DNA from: Thiomicrospira aerophila AL3
GTDB lineage: Bacteria; Pseudomonadota; Gammaproteobacteria; Thiomicrospirales; Thiomicrospiraceae
Reading direction: 5' to 3'
Length of the DNA: 64,000 bases
Assembly (NCBI RefSeq): GCF_000227665.2
Contig: NZ_CP007030.1
Location: 1,302,001 to 1,366,000, forward strand
In this document: positions 34,130 to 44,034 of the stretch, piece by piece
Position numbering within the stretch: the stretch's first letter is position 1
Layout: every line of letters begins with the position of its first letter
Made by a program: the position numbers and the translations under genes
Notes under the pieces: model-generated
Told to the model about the DNA's origin: nothing
The model's database searches: none
What the model saw: the letters and a program-made list of their open reading frames with translations, nothing else

Positions 34130-34704
34130 GTGCGTGGTTAGGTATCCTTCTATTTTTAGCGCTAGCGGTCGCTTTTGGCTTATTACTGGGCTATGCGGCG
34201 GTGCGCTTTAAGGTAGAAGGTGATCCACTTGCCGATATGATTGATCAAAAGCTACCGCAAACTCAGTGTGGTCAGTGTGGCTACCCGGGTTGTAAACCCT
34301 ATGCCGAGGCACTCGCGAAGGGTGAAGCAGAAGTCAATCTGTGCATTCCAGGTGGCGAACCCACTATGCTTGAAATCGCCGAGATTTTAAAAAAAGACCC
34401 TAAGCCGATGGCAGCCGAGGCTACGGAACCTAAGCCACCGATGGTCGCTTTAATTGATGAAAATCTATGTATCGGCTGTGTCTTGTGTATTAAAGCCTGC
34501 CCGGTGGATGCGATACTCGGCGCGACCAAAATGATGCATACGGTCATTGCTAAAGAATGCACCGGCTGTGAGCTTTGTATTCCAGTCTGCCCAGTCGATT
34601 GCATCAGCATGGTCACTGAAGAAGTCAGCAGTAAAAATTGGAAATGGCCTCAACCCAATGCCGTGGCCCGCATTCCGGTCGAGATCAAGGGGATGACGTC
34701 ATGA
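34126..34704 (+). CDS. rnfB: Rnf complex subunit B (Fe-S protein)
   Basis: RnfB is the likely ferredoxin-facing subunit, with an N-terminal membrane anchor ([20 protein letters not shown]). It has 192 residues. The four-Cys [4Fe-4S] motif [18 protein letters not shown] starts near residue 46, with its fourth cysteine in VNLCIPGG. Two ferredoxin-type motifs follow: [16 protein letters not shown] near 117 and [16 protein letters not shown] near 147. It overlaps rnfC by 4 bases. Confidence 0.96.
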   Translation: MSAWLGILLFLALAVAFGLLLGYAAVRFKVEGDPLADMIDQKLPQTQCGQCGYPGCKPYAEALAKGEAEVNLCIPGGEPTMLEIAEILKKDPKPMAAEATEPKPPMVALIDENLCIGCVLCIKACPVDAILGATKMMHTVIAKECTGCELCIPVCPVDCISMVTEEVSSKNWKWPQPNAVARIPVEIKGMTS

Positions 34705-36539
34705 TTACCCATCTCGCCAAGATGAGCGATGTCACGCACCAATTAATTGCCAAACTAAGTCAATTTGTTCCCACAGCTAAACACTGGCTTTACAAGTTTC
34801 ACGGTGGCATTTTCCCAGACTATCATAAAGACCTTGCACTTAGGCAACCACTACGCCAAGGCTATATGCCCAAAAAACTGATCCTGCCTTTGCAACAACA
34901 TATGGGCGAGCCGGCTACCGCCTGTGTTGAGGTTGGAGAGCGTGTACTAAAATATCAGGTTATCGCAGCAGCGCTCGCGCCACGCAGTGTGCCGTTACAC
35001 GCGCCCACTTCAGGAAAAGTAGTCGCTATAGCGCCACAACCTTTACCCCATGCTTCGGGTCTGGCAGAAATGGCCATTGTGATTGAACCTGATGGCTTGG
35101 ATGAGGCTCATCCCACCCCGCTCAAGCAACCACACCTGTCTATTCATACCACTCAGGACCCTATTGCTAATTTTAAAAATATCATCTTAAATGCCGGCGT
35201 GGTGGGTATGGGCGGCGCGGGCTTTCCAAGTTATGCCAAATTACCCAATCAACCAGGCCTGGTTAAACACCTTATTATCAATGGCGCCGAATGCGAACCT
35301 TTTATCACCTGTGATGATATGCTCATGCAAACCCATCCGGCTGAAATACTCGCTGGTGCACAGGCACTGGCCAAAGCTTTCGAGATTCCCACTATCATTT
35401 TTGCGATTGAAAGCAATAAACCCAATGCGATTAAAGCCGTGCGCCAAGCCCTAGCCGCTCAAGTGGCTTACCCTGGCGTTAATATTCAATTGATTGAAGT
35501 CGCGACCGTTTACCCGATGGGCGGTCAAAAACAGCTGATTCAAGAACTACTCGGTCTAGAAATCCCCCACAACAAACATGCGATCGATATTGGCCTAGTG
35601 ATGATGAACGTCGCTACCTTGCGGGCGATTCACCATGCCATTGACTTAGACCTACCCTCAGTATCGCGGTTTGTCACCGTATCTGGGCACGGGCTAACAG
35701 AACCTTTTAACATTGAGACGATGATAGGCACCCCCTTTGATGAACTCGCGATGCTGGCCAAGCCCTCGTCCCCCATCAACTACCCACTTATTATGGGCGG
35801 TCCAATGATGGGCGTGCGCTTAGTCAACAATCATGTGCCGGTCATAAAAACCACTAACTGCATTCTCGCCAACCCGCCTGAACCGACTCATCAGGCCATG
35901 GCGTGCATTCGCTGTGGCGAATGTGCCGAGGTCTGCCCAATCAACCTGCTACCGCAACAACTTTATTGGCATGCCAAGGCGCAGGAGTTTGACAAGGTCA
36001 ACGATTACAAACTCTTTGACTGTATCGAGTGTGGCTGCTGTGCTTACGTCTGCCCCAGCCATATTCCCCTAGTGCAGTATTATCGGAATGCTAAGGCTGA
36101 AATTCGTGAACAAACAGCACAAGCCGCGCTGGCTGAACAAGCTAAACAACGACATGAAGCGCGCCTGGCTCGCATAGAGCGTGACAAGGCTGAACGGGAA
36201 GCTAAATTAGCGGCTAAAAAAGCCGCGGTTAAAGCCCAAGCGGCTGAAACACCGAAACCGGCCGACAAAGAGACGCAAACTGCAACAAACAATTCTAATC
36301 CAGGCGCTCCGTTACCTGAACAAACATCCGCACCCAAGCTATCAGCGCGAGAAAAAGCCATGCAGGCCGCCCGAGCACGCCAAGCCGCCGCTGCCGCATC
36401 CTCTAAAAAAGCGGATTCCACAGACGTAAAATCCGAACCAGCCGCGCCTTCAGCTGAAGAAAAACGCAAGGCTGCGATGGCAGCCGCTAAAGCCCGTGCC
36501 GCTGCTAAAAAAGCGCAACAGGAATCATCCGATGCATAA
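34701..36539 (+). CDS. rnfC: Rnf complex subunit C (NADH-binding)
   Basis: RnfC is the peripheral subunit that binds NADH and FMN. I place the start at the ATG at 34701, which overlaps the rnfB stop and gives 612 residues; a longer frame would start inside rnfB. Motifs are the flavin-nucleotide fold [16 protein letters not shown] near residue 168, [13 protein letters not shown] near 196, and two ferredoxin motifs, [17 protein letters not shown] near 402 and [16 protein letters not shown] near 441. The last 150 residues are an Ala/Lys/Glu-rich, charged tail, longer in some gammaproteobacteria. A CAGGCCTG copy is at 35254. Confidence 0.95.
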   Translation: MITHLAKMSDVTHQLIAKLSQFVPTAKHWLYKFHGGIFPDYHKDLALRQPLRQGYMPKKLILPLQQHMGEPATACVEVGERVLKYQVIAAALAPRSVPLHAPTSGKVVAIAPQPLPHASGLAEMAIVIEPDGLDEAHPTPLKQPHLSIHTTQDPIANFKNIILNAGVVGMGGAGFPSYAKLPNQPGLVKHLIINGAECEPFITCDDMLMQTHPAEILAGAQALAKAFEIPTIIFAIESNKPNAIKAVRQALAAQVAYPGVNIQLIEVATVYPMGGQKQLIQELLGLEIPHNKHAIDIGLVMMNVATLRAIHHAIDLDLPSVSRFVTVSGHGLTEPFNIETMIGTPFDELAMLAKPSSPINYPLIMGGPMMGVRLVNNHVPVIKTTNCILANPPEPTHQAMACIRCGECAEVCPINLLPQQLYWHAKAQEFDKVNDYKLFDCIECGCCAYVCPSHIPLVQYYRNAKAEIREQTAQAALAEQAKQRHEARLARIERDKAEREAKLAAKKAAVKAQAAETPKPADKETQTATNNSNPGAPLPEQTSAPKLSAREKAMQAARARQAAAAASSKKADSTDVKSEPAAPSAEEKRKAAMAAAKARAAAKKAQQESSDA

Positions 36540-37560
36540 TATTTATACCAGTTCACCCTTTGCGCACAATAACAGCTCAGTCCAAAAAGTGATGCTCCAA
36601 GTACAACTGGCCGCTTTGCCGGCCTTGGTCGTTCACCTATTACTGTTTGGGTACGGCATAGTCATTCAATGGTTTTTAGCCGTGGCCACCGCGCTGCTAG
36701 TGGAATATGTCATGCTCAAGCTGCGCGGACGACCACTGCTGCCAAATATGACGGATTTCAGCGCGCTGATTACCGTCACAGGCTTAGTGTTTTGTATTCC
36801 TCCTGAATCGCCTTGGTGGGTTGTGGTAACGGGCAGTGCATTTGCGTTAATTTTCGGCAAGCATTTATATGGCGGCTTAGGCTATAACCCCTTTAACCCC
36901 GCGATGCTAGGTTATGCCTTTTTGCTACTCTCCTTTCCCGCACAAATGACGCAATGGACCTTACCGACTGAGCTAACCGGTTTGCACCGTTCATTTTGGG
37001 ACACCTTCCAACTGATTTTATTTGGTATCAGCCAAGAGCCCGATATTTACACCGGCGCGACCCCACTGAGTTTAATGCGTTCAAGTTTACATGAAGGCGC
37101 GTCTGCCATTAATGTCATGATGACCCCACTGATTGGCGGCGGTTGGTTTGGCCTCAATGCCTGGGCATGGGTCAATATTGCCTTTTTTGTGGGTGGACTC
37201 TACTTACTCTTCACCCGCACAATTCGCTGGCAATACCCAGTCGGTTTTTTAGGCGCACTGATTATTACGGCTTGGTTTTTTCACAGCCTAAACCCTGACG
37301 TCTACGCCCCAGTGAGTTTCCACTTACTCGCTGGTGGTACCATGCTGGCCGCTTTTTTTATCATCACCGACCCAGTCAGCTCTAGCACTACGCCCTATGG
37401 TCGCTTAATCTATGCCGCGGGTATTGGCGTGTTGGTCTATGTCATTCGTAACTGGGGCAGCTTCCCAGACGGGATAGCCTTTGCTATTTTGTTAATGAAC
37501 ATCGCTGTACCCTTAATTGACCGTTATACGCAACCCAGAGTAGTAGGACACAGCCGATGA
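36532..37560 (+). CDS. rnfD: Rnf complex subunit D
   Basis: RnfD is a membrane subunit with a covalently bound FMN. Starting at the ATG at 36532 (8-base overlap with rnfC) it has 342 residues, close to E. coli RsxD. Multiple hydrophobic helices are visible. The flavinylated threonine is expected in SGATP-like text; here YTGATPLSLMRSS near residue 190 fits. The segment IITDPVSSSTTPYGRLIYAA near 275 is also conserved. It overlaps rnfG by 4 bases. Confidence 0.95.
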   Translation: MHNIYTSSPFAHNNSSVQKVMLQVQLAALPALVVHLLLFGYGIVIQWFLAVATALLVEYVMLKLRGRPLLPNMTDFSALITVTGLVFCIPPESPWWVVVTGSAFALIFGKHLYGGLGYNPFNPAMLGYAFLLLSFPAQMTQWTLPTELTGLHRSFWDTFQLILFGISQEPDIYTGATPLSLMRSSLHEGASAINVMMTPLIGGGWFGLNAWAWVNIAFFVGGLYLLFTRTIRWQYPVGFLGALIITAWFFHSLNPDVYAPVSFHLLAGGTMLAAFFIITDPVSSSTTPYGRLIYAAGIGVLVYVIRNWGSFPDGIAFAILLMNIAVPLIDRYTQPRVVGHSR

Positions 37561-38180
37561 CACCTTCGCCCCTTCCATCTACCATGTTACGAGCAGCAGG
37601 CCTGCTAGGCTTGTTTGTCGTCGTCAGCATCAGCATTTTAGTGGCTGTTAATAGTTTTACCCAACCCAAAATCGCTGCAGTTGAACGCCAAGTCATGCTT
37701 AACACACTTAATCAAGTGATGCCTACTCACTATTACGACAACAATTTAATTGAAGATATGACTTGGGTCAGTGCCCCTGACGCACTCGGCACAACACAGC
37801 CGATGCCCATTTATCGGGCACGTCTTAATGGTGAGCCAGCAGGCCTGGTAATTGAGACGATTGCACCCGATGGCTATAGTGGTAACATCCGTATATTGGT
37901 CGGTGTATTTGCAGATGGTCGTATTGCCGGGGTACGGGTGTTAAATCATCGTGAAACCCCCGGGCTTGGCGATAAAATTGAACTGCGGAAAGACGATTGG
38001 ATTTTAAGTTTTGATGGTCGTCAACTCACTGAAACCAATGCCCACACCTGGGCCGTCAAACGCGATCGCGGCGAGTTTGAACAATTTACCGGTGCAACCA
38101 TCACGCCACGCGCAGTGATAAAAGCGGTTAAAAACACGCTTGACTATGTTAATCATCAAGGAACACGCCTCTATGACTAG
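37557..38180 (+). CDS. rnfG: Rnf complex subunit G (FMN-binding)
   Basis: RnfG carries a second covalent FMN on its periplasmic face. It has 207 residues, an N-terminal membrane anchor ([18 protein letters not shown]) and an FMN-binding domain. The flavinylation motif is [15 protein letters not shown] near residue 178, where the second threonine of the (S/T)GATxT motif is modified in the family. [13 protein letters not shown] near 135 is also conserved. Two CAGGCCTG copies, at 37597 and 37840, encode Gly-Leu pairs. Confidence 0.95.
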   Translation: MTPSPLPSTMLRAAGLLGLFVVVSISILVAVNSFTQPKIAAVERQVMLNTLNQVMPTHYYDNNLIEDMTWVSAPDALGTTQPMPIYRARLNGEPAGLVIETIAPDGYSGNIRILVGVFADGRIAGVRVLNHRETPGLGDKIELRKDDWILSFDGRQLTETNAHTWAVKRDRGEFEQFTGATITPRAVIKAVKNTLDYVNHQGTRLYD

Positions 38181-38880
38181 TGCATGGCAACAAAAATGGC
38201 AAGACTATCAAGATATTGCCCAAAAAGGCCTGTGGAATAATAACCAGGCCCTAGTCGCCCTACTGGGGTTATGTCCGTTACTGGCTGTGACCAATAACAC
38301 CGTTAATGGACTCGGGTTAGGACTCGCCACGATGGCGGTCCTGCTCACCTCCAATATTTTGGTCTCGCTGATTCGTGATCATGTCCCTTCAGAGATTCGT
38401 ATCCCAGTATTTATCGCTATTATTGCCTGTGCCGTGACGGTCATTGACATGCTGATGCACGCCTACTTTTATACTCTACATGGTATTTTGGGGATCTTTA
38501 TTCCCTTAATTGTAACCAACTGCGCGATTCTGGCACGTGCTGAAGCCTTTGCCTCCAAAAACCCCGTTGATAAATCGATTGTTGATGCCCTGTTTATTGG
38601 CATAGGCTTTACGTTGGTGCTGATGGTGTTAGGCGCATTACGTGAGCTGATTGGTAATGGTACTCTGTTTGACCAGGCCTGGTTATTGTTTGGCGATGTG
38701 GCGCAAAACTGGACTTTACATTTGCCCGACAGTTACAACCCAGTGATGCTAGCCATTCTGCCACCCGGTGCCTTTATTGCCCTTGGTCTACTGATTGCCC
38801 TTAAAAACCTAGTTGACCAAAAAGTCAAAAAAACCGCCCTTACAACTATCCCGGTTGAAGTGAAACCCAGCCAGTTGTAA
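38173..38880 (+). CDS. rnfE: Rnf complex subunit E
   Basis: RnfE is a six-helix membrane subunit homologous to RnfA. The ATG at 38173 overlaps rnfG by 8 bases and gives 235 residues starting [12 protein letters not shown]; an earlier frame would run 41 bases back into rnf[20 protein letters not shown] near residue 25 and [20 protein letters not shown] near 112 are typical. It closes the rnf operon; nth follows after 14 bases. Confidence 0.95.
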   Translation: MTSAWQQKWQDYQDIAQKGLWNNNQALVALLGLCPLLAVTNNTVNGLGLGLATMAVLLTSNILVSLIRDHVPSEIRIPVFIAIIACAVTVIDMLMHAYFYTLHGILGIFIPLIVTNCAILARAEAFASKNPVDKSIVDALFIGIGFTLVLMVLGALRELIGNGTLFDQAWLLFGDVAQNWTLHLPDSYNPVMLAILPPGAFIALGLLIALKNLVDQKVKKTALTTIPVEVKPSQL

Positions 38881-38894
38881 AGACACTCTAGATT

Positions 38895-39536
38895 ATGAAC
38901 AAACTCAAGCGCCAACAGATTTTTGATCGACTTGCCGAAGCGATTCCTGAGCCGGAAACCGAGTTGAATTACAGCAATCCATTTGAACTGTTGATTGCGG
39001 TGATTTTGTCAGCGCAGGCAACGGATAAAGGCGTCAATATTGCCACGGCCAAACTCTTTCGGGTGGCGAATACGCCGGAAGCCATTTATGCCCTCGGTGT
39101 GGACGGGTTAAAAAGCTATATCAAAACCATTGGTTTGTTTAACTCCAAAGCCGAGAACATTATCAAAGCCTGCAAGATGCTGATCGAATTGCATAACAGC
39201 CAAGTGCCGCAAACCCGTGAAGCCCTCGAAGCCCTACCCGGCGTCGGTCGCAAAACCGCCAATGTGGTGCTCAATACCGCGTTTGGCCAAATTGCGATGG
39301 CGGTCGATACCCATATTTTCCGCGTGTCCAATCGCACCAAAATTGCACCGGGCAAGGATGTGCTTGAAGTCGAAAAGAAGCTGTTAAAATTCACCCCCAA
39401 AGAACATTTGATGGATGCACACCATTTGCTGATTCTGCACGGCCGCTACACCTGTATGGCGCGCAAACCCCGCTGCGGCAGTTGCGTCATTTTTGACCTG
39501 TGTGAATTTAAAGACAAAGAAGGTTATGTTGAATAA
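38895..39536 (+). CDS. nth: Endonuclease III
   Basis: Nth is a DNA glycosylase and AP lyase that removes oxidised pyrimidines. It has 213 residues. The helix-hairpin-helix with the catalytic lysine is LPGVGRKTANVVLNTAFG near residue 115, and the catalytic aspartate is in AVDTHIFRVSNR near 137. The [4Fe-4S] loop is C-x6-C-x2-C-x5-C, from CMARKPRC to DLC near residues 186-203. It sits after rnfE, as in E. coli. A near-copy of the palindrome, CAGGTCTG, lies just beyond its stop at 39538-39545. Confidence 0.97.
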   Translation: MNKLKRQQIFDRLAEAIPEPETELNYSNPFELLIAVILSAQATDKGVNIATAKLFRVANTPEAIYALGVDGLKSYIKTIGLFNSKAENIIKACKMLIELHNSQVPQTREALEALPGVGRKTANVVLNTAFGQIAMAVDTHIFRVSNRTKIAPGKDVLEVEKKLLKFTPKEHLMDAHHLLILHGRYTCMARKPRCGSCVIFDLCEFKDKEGYVE

Positions 39537-39589
39537 CCAGGTCTGGTGATGCAATTCAACACCCTTTTCATAAAAGAGTAACAGAACGT

Positions 39590-40015
39590 ATGTACACTTC
39601 AGAACGTGACAAACTGCGCCAACACTATGCCGATATTTGGCAAAAAGCGCGCGCTAATCAACCGCTCGATGCGTTGGAGCAGCAAATCGCATTGGTGATT
39701 GAGCAACACCCGGAATACCATAAAATGCTCGAAAACCGCCAACATATCAAAAACGAATACCTGCCCGAAATGGGCGAAACCAATCCGTTTTTGCACATGG
39801 GAATGCACTTGGGCATTCGTGAACAAGTCGCCACCGACCGCCCTGCCGGTATCGCGCAGGTTCACCGGGTGTTAAGCTTAAAACTAGGCAGTGTGTTAGA
39901 GGCGGAACACGCGATGATGGAATGCTTGGCCGAAGCCCTGTGGCAAAGCCAAAAAAACCAACAAGCGCCTGACGAGCTTGCCTACCAGGCCTGCTTAATG
40001 CAATTAATCAACTAA
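39590..40015 (+). CDS. DUF1841 family protein
   Basis: A 141-residue cytosolic protein with the features of the DUF1841 family: an N-terminal MYTSERDKLRQHYADIW helix, QHPEYHKMLEN near residue 43, and NPFLHMGMHLGIREQVATDRP near residue 63. Genes of this family often lie near nth in gammaproteobacteria. No function is known. The His-rich NPFLHMGMH segment could bind a metal, but that is only a suggestion. Confidence 0.85.
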   Translation: MYTSERDKLRQHYADIWQKARANQPLDALEQQIALVIEQHPEYHKMLENRQHIKNEYLPEMGETNPFLHMGMHLGIREQVATDRPAGIAQVHRVLSLKLGSVLEAEHAMMECLAEALWQSQKNQQAPDELAYQACLMQLIN

Positions 40016-40045
40016 CCTTAAACCCATCCAACAAAGGCTTACATC

Positions 40046-40273
40046 ATGTTATTCAATCCGCTCAAACGCGCCCTTCGCAACAGCGCACTACTCAGTTTAG
40101 CCGTCGGTTTAGTGATGCTGTGGCAAGACAATGGTTTGATGGAGTCGGGACTCACGGCCCTGTTCACCTTTATGATTATCACCCCCGCATTTTGGTTTTC
40201 TTATCAACTTGCCAATAAACTCGCGAAAAAAATGGCCGATAAACACGCCCAATCGCCTGAAAACAAAGATTGA
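40046..40273 (+). CDS. Small membrane protein, unknown
   Basis: A 75-residue protein with two likely membrane helices (SALLSLAVGLVMLW at residues 13-26 and GLTALFTFMIITPAFWFSYQ near 34-53) and a charged Lys-rich tail. It lies 30 bases after the DUF1841 gene on the same strand and has a plausible start. I do not recognise a family. The btuB promoter begins at its stop codon. Confidence 0.65.
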   Translation: MLFNPLKRALRNSALLSLAVGLVMLWQDNGLMESGLTALFTFMIITPAFWFSYQLANKLAKKMADKHAQSPENKD

Positions 40274-40297
40274 ATAAATCCTTTAACCCTCTATAAT
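40270..40297 (+). promoter_or_regulatory. Promoter for the cobalamin riboswitch and btuB
   Basis: A -35 TTGAAT (40270-40275), a 16-base spacer and a perfect -10 TATAAT (40292-40297) lie just ahead of the riboswitch. Transcription would start near 40304, so the riboswitch would be the very 5' end of the btuB message. This is a motif match, not measured. Confidence 0.65.
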
Positions 40298-40305
40298 TTG
40301 CACAA

Positions 40306-40500
40306 CCTAAAGGTGCGCGGTTTAGATACTGCGTTAAACGGGAAGAGTCGTACGAGGCTAACCAGCCTCAAATCGAACGCTGCCCCCGCAACGGTGATGG
40401 AGAAGACCTTTAATAACCCACTGATTCAGCCAGGTGCAAGCCACTGAATTGGGAAGGGAAAGGAAACTGCTCCTCAGCCCGGATACCGGCCTTAGGTCTT
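40306..40500 (+). ncRNA. Cobalamin riboswitch
   Basis: A leader with the main landmarks of the B12 riboswitch in order: AAGGTGCGCGG at the 5' side, ACGGTGATGGAG-like core text, GCCACTG and GGGAAGG near 40440-40457, and the B12 box AGCCCGGATACCGGCC at 40476-40491. It sits between a promoter and btuB, the usual target. Two hairpins that could be the expression platform follow, at 40501-40512 (GAAGC/GCTTC) and 40522-40538 (TATTGC/GCAATA). The btuB ribosome site is over 110 bases further on, so the switching mechanism is not clear from sequence. Confidence 0.92.
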
Positions 40501-40662
40501 GAAGCTTGCTTCAAACTAACCTATTGCGGTGGGCAATACGGGAACTTGTAAAAATTTCGCGTTAAAACTCGAAACACCTAAAGCATCCTGCGCGTTGTTG
40601 CATGGCTTTGGGTTAAGTCCGTTTTGCCTTCGTTCATACTAAATGAATTGAAGGACATATCC

Positions 40663-42519
40663 ATGTTACACAAACCCAAAAACCTGACCCTAAACCCCCT
40701 TATTGTTGCTCTTGCGCTATCACCAGGCCTGGTGGCGGCTGAAAATCGACTGTCACAAATAGTAGTCACGGCGAATAACACCGAACAAACCCAGCGCTCC
40801 GTAACCGCTAATATGCACGTTATTACGCGGGAGGAGATTGAACAGGGTCAATATCAAACCTTCGCCGAAGCCCTTAGCCGTGTACCGGGCGTGTTTATTC
40901 GTCACAATGGCGGTATAGGACAATCAACCTCAATTTTCATGCGTGGGGTGTCGTCTGCAGATCGCCATATTCTTGTTTTAGTTAACGGCATCGAGATGAC
41001 CGACACGACTGGTTTTGGTGCAGATATCGCCAATTTGAGATTAAGTAATGTTGAACGTATTGAAGTACTCAAAGGCCCACAATCCGGTATATGGGGGGCG
41101 AATGCCTCCGCAGGGGTCATTAATATCATTACCCGCACCGGTGAACAAGCCGCCGAAGTGTTTTTTGAACTCGGCACTCATGGTAGTCATCAATTAAATA
41201 CTTATTTAGCCGCTGGCAATGAGCAGATTGATTTCTCATTAAGTTTGCAGCAACGCGAAACCGATGGTTTTTCAGCGGTAAAACCCTTCAAAGAAAATGG
41301 CCTAAAATTTGAGCGTGATGGTTTTACTCAGCAATCTCGCGCCTTCACAGTGGGCTTTAATCCCTCTTCTCATCACCGTATAGAAACATTCATTAGCCAA
41401 TCCGATTCAACCAATCAGTTTGATGGAGGATTTCCAACCAACCCTAACGACAAAACCAGTTTTAATACCTACAACGACACCCAAAAAATGCTGACCTATC
41501 GTTTTAACAACAATGGCTTAGGCCTCTCACTCAGTGCAAAAGAAAATAGCATTGAACGCGAGTTTTCAAGCGGTTTTATAACCGAAGGGAGTGTGACTAA
41601 GCTAACCGGTTCAGCAGACTACACCTATAATCAAGCCAATAAAGTAGCTATATCAGCGCATCAAACCACATTTGAAGGAAAAACGAATTTCAATCCGCAA
41701 TCAAGTTATACCAATAATGGTATCGGATTATCGAATCTTATTGCCTTCAATGATCACTTATACACTGATCAAGCGATTCGATTTGATCGCTACGATGAAT
41801 TCAAAGATGCCATAACGGGTCGCCTCGGCATCAAGAACTATTTCAATGATCAAATTTTCGTTTCAGCTAACTATGCAACCGGATATAACCCACCCTCCAT
41901 TTTTCAGGCCACTACACCGGCCAATCCCAATAAGTTAAAACCAGAGTCGGTGGTGGGCTATGAAATGACACTCGGATTATATGGTGCAAGCATGACCTAT
42001 TTTGAGCGAGAAACAGAGGATCTTATTGCTGGGCAGGGGTTTTTCCCAAACAATTTTTTTGTAAACACCGATGGCAAAACGCGTGAACAAGGCATCGAGT
42101 TTGAATACCTCCACACCTTATCGTCATTGTACACCGATGTGGCGCTAAATCTAACTTGGTTAGAAGCCAAAAACCAGCAAAATCATACACTTGCCTATCG
42201 TCCTGACCATACAGGTTATTTAGAGCTCACTTATCATGGTTTACAAAATATTAGACTTGGCGTTGAAACTCGCTATATGGGACAACAGTTTTCAGCCAAT
42301 AATCGAGAAGGTGCGCAAATTGGTGAGTATTTCGTCGTGGACCTTAATGCTCAATACCAGATTAATTCCCATCTAAGCCTACATGGTAAAGTGGTTAATT
42401 TACTGGATGAGGACTATGTTATCAACGTAGTTGATTTTCCTGCCACCAACCCTAGACCCTCACAAGTCTATGGCAACGGTGGAACCCAGTTTTTCATCGG
42501 GATTCGTGCAGCACTTTAA
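40663..42519 (+). CDS. btuB: TonB-dependent vitamin B12 receptor
   Basis: BtuB carries cobalamin across the outer membrane using energy from TonB. With the start at 40663, which has AAGGA 7 bases upstream, it has 618 residues and a signal peptide (LNPLIVALALSPGLVAA). A TonB-box-like SQIVVTANN follows, then the plug domain (FAEALSRVPGVFIRHNGG, MRGVSSADRHILVLVNG, VERIEVLKGPQSGIWGANA, GVINIITR) and a beta-barrel ending in an aromatic-terminated strand. The B12 substrate is supported by the riboswitch. An upstream ATG at 40624 would lie ahead of the signal peptide and is unlikely. Confidence 0.92.
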   Translation: MLHKPKNLTLNPLIVALALSPGLVAAENRLSQIVVTANNTEQTQRSVTANMHVITREEIEQGQYQTFAEALSRVPGVFIRHNGGIGQSTSIFMRGVSSADRHILVLVNGIEMTDTTGFGADIANLRLSNVERIEVLKGPQSGIWGANASAGVINIITRTGEQAAEVFFELGTHGSHQLNTYLAAGNEQIDFSLSLQQRETDGFSAVKPFKENGLKFERDGFTQQSRAFTVGFNPSSHHRIETFISQSDSTNQFDGGFPTNPNDKTSFNTYNDTQKMLTYRFNNNGLGLSLSAKENSIEREFSSGFITEGSVTKLTGSADYTYNQANKVAISAHQTTFEGKTNFNPQSSYTNNGIGLSNLIAFNDHLYTDQAIRFDRYDEFKDAITGRLGIKNYFNDQIFVSANYATGYNPPSIFQATTPANPNKLKPESVVGYEMTLGLYGASMTYFERETEDLIAGQGFFPNNFFVNTDGKTREQGIEFEYLHTLSSLYTDVALNLTWLEAKNQQNHTLAYRPDHTGYLELTYHGLQNIRLGVETRYMGQQFSANNREGAQIGEYFVVDLNAQYQINSHLSLHGKVVNLLDEDYVINVVDFPATNPRPSQVYGNGGTQFFIGIRAAL

Positions 42520-42544
42520 CGCTTTAGCGACCCTTTCTGAGTTT

Positions 42545-42556
42545 ACCAGGCCTGGT
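42545..42556. repeat. Intergenic copy of the CAGGCCTG palindrome
   Basis: ACCAGGCCTGGT, a perfect 12-base palindrome, lies 26 bases after btuB. It is the only one of 24 exact copies in the window that is outside a gene. A partial copy (TGCCAGGCCA) follows a few bases on. The family of copies is described in the findings. Confidence 0.9.
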
Positions 42557-42614
42557 TATCTGCCAGGCCATTAATAACACAACGACATGATTTATTTAAG
42601 CAAGCAAAGCATGA

Positions 42615-42642
42615 TTGCACATAAATATAAAAGTGCTATCAT
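42615..42642 (+). promoter_or_regulatory. Promoter of hicAB
   Basis: A -35 TTGCAC (42615-42620), 16-base spacer and -10 TATCAT (42637-42642) lie just before the hicA ATG at 42649. GCAC and GTGC inside it form a small inverted repeat that could be an operator. The expected start site falls on or next to the ATG, and no Shine-Dalgarno sequence is present, so the message may be leaderless. Confidence 0.5.
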
Positions 42643-42648
42643 AATAAC

Positions 42649-42903
42649 ATGAATAACAAACATCAAAAAACCCTCGCTACTCTTTTTAACGACCCCGTCA
42701 ACGGCAATATTGAGTGGTCAAAAATTGAAAGCTTGCTCGTTGCATTAGGGTGCCAAGTGATTGAAGGTTCCGGTTCATCAGTGACCTTTGAAAAGGATGG
42801 CAAACGCGCTTACTTTCATCGCCCGCACCCACAAAAGGAAGCGCTTAAATATCGCGTTAAATTAGTACGCGAGTTTTTACTAAAATTAGGAGTCAAGCCA
42901 TGA
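42649..42903 (+). CDS. hicA: HicA-family mRNA interferase toxin
   Basis: An 84-residue HicA-type toxin, a small double-stranded-RNA-binding-fold RNase. IEWSKIESLLVALGCQVIEG and the region GSSVTFEKDGKRAYFHRPHP fit the family; the conserved catalytic histidine is expected in YFHRPHP near residue 57. It overlaps hicB by 4 bases in the usual toxin-first order. It is slightly longer than the common 60-residue HicA. The leader is very short. Confidence 0.9.
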   Translation: MNNKHQKTLATLFNDPVNGNIEWSKIESLLVALGCQVIEGSGSSVTFEKDGKRAYFHRPHPQKEALKYRVKLVREFLLKLGVKP

Positions 42904-43235
42904 AAAACATCATGACTTATAAAGGATACAGTGCAAGCATGGAGTTTGATCCGGACGATAAAATTATTGTCGGGCGCGTGCTTAACATTGACGACATTAT
43001 CAGTTTTCATGCCGAATCAGTTGACGGATTTGAACAAGTGTTTCATCAATCCATTGATGATTATTTAGCAGCCTGTGAACAACTTGAACAAGTGCCTGAG
43101 AAGCCTGCCAGTGGCAAATTAATGCTGCGTATTTCGCCAAAAATTCACGCCGCTGCCTTGAAATCGGCGCAACAAAGTGGTCAAAGCATGAATAAATGGG
43201 TTGAAAGTGTATTGGCTAAAACGATTCATTCTTAA
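42900..43235 (+). CDS. hicB: HicB-family antitoxin
   Basis: A 111-residue antitoxin with a degenerate RNase H-like N-terminal domain (YKGYSASMEFDPDDKIIVGR, residues 6-25, through YLAACEQL near 64) and a C-terminal ribbon-helix-helix (GKLMLRISPKIHAAALKSAQ, residues 75-94). It would neutralise HicA and repress the hicAB promoter. The arrangement is intact, so this looks like a working module. Confidence 0.92.
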   Translation: MKNIMTYKGYSASMEFDPDDKIIVGRVLNIDDIISFHAESVDGFEQVFHQSIDDYLAACEQLEQVPEKPASGKLMLRISPKIHAAALKSAQQSGQSMNKWVESVLAKTIHS

Positions 43236-43262
43236 GTGCTAAAAATCGAGCAAGCCGAAGAA

Positions 43263-44028
43263 TTAAACATCCATCTCATTGGCTATTAACTGAATGAATT
43301 CTTGAATATAGGGCTGTTGCGTCAGCACTTGCGGCGTGGCGGCATAGAGTTTAGTCCATAGGCCTTTTTTACCTAAGGTGCGGTGCGGCAGGTGTTGGAA
43401 ATCAACCTGATTATCAAGCAACCATTGCGGCAGCACACAAATCCCTCTGCATGCGGCCACTCTTTGCAACATCATAAGCGTTAATTCCGAATAGGTGACC
43501 GCTTGGGGTTCAATGCCGGCTGGCCTTAAAAATTGTTTAAACACGTCCAATTTCTGTTCCGGCACCGGATAGGTAATCAAGGTCTGGTCACTAAAATCTT
43601 CCGGCAACAAATAGTCTTTTTTTGCCAATTCACTATTGGGTGGCAAAACCGCAACCAGCTCGTAACTAAATAGCGCGGTGTAGTCTATGCCCTCTATTTT
43701 TTCAGGGTCAGACGTCACCACAAAATCTACCTGCTGTTGCTGCAACTTTTGTAAAGGCGGCGCTTGAAAACTGGGTACGATATCGAAATCAACACTCGGC
43801 CATTCCTCCAGATAAGGCTTCAACAACGGCAAGATCCATTCAAAACAGGTATGGCAATCAATACCAATCCACAAACGCCCTGTCTCGCCTTGGATTAACA
43901 TGTCTAACTGCCGTTCAAGTTGCTGCATCTGCGGCAAAATTGTCCGCGCTGTCTAACGATAAGCGCCCGGCAGGGGTAAACGCTAATGGGTGGGTTTTCC
44001 GCTTAAAGAGTTCTGTTTCTAAATGCTT
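43263..44028 (-). pseudogene. metR-like LysR-family regulator, truncated and frameshifted
   Basis: Most of a MetR-type LysR regulator remains. The effector domain is open from about 43937 to 43263 (LWIGIDCHTCFEW, then LITYPVPEQKLDVF, then GLWTKLYAAT), matching E. coli MetR, which responds to homocysteine. Upstream, in another frame, is the end of the DNA-binding domain, HLETELFKRKTHPLAFTPAG (44025 down to about 43966), after which the frame must shift to rejoin LPQMQQLERQ. The first 40 or so residues, holding the helix-turn-helix, are missing; homology stops at about 44028, where a reductase fragment begins on the other strand. It is therefore a broken gene, and its 224-residue open frame cannot bind DNA. 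Confidence 0.8.
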
Positions 44029-44034
44029 GGACTG

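Noticed and set aside
36080-36556. 158-residue Ala-rich frame opposite the end of rnfC
   Set aside because: It is the complement of the Ala/Lys-rich RnfC tail; the low-complexity sequence keeps the other strand open.
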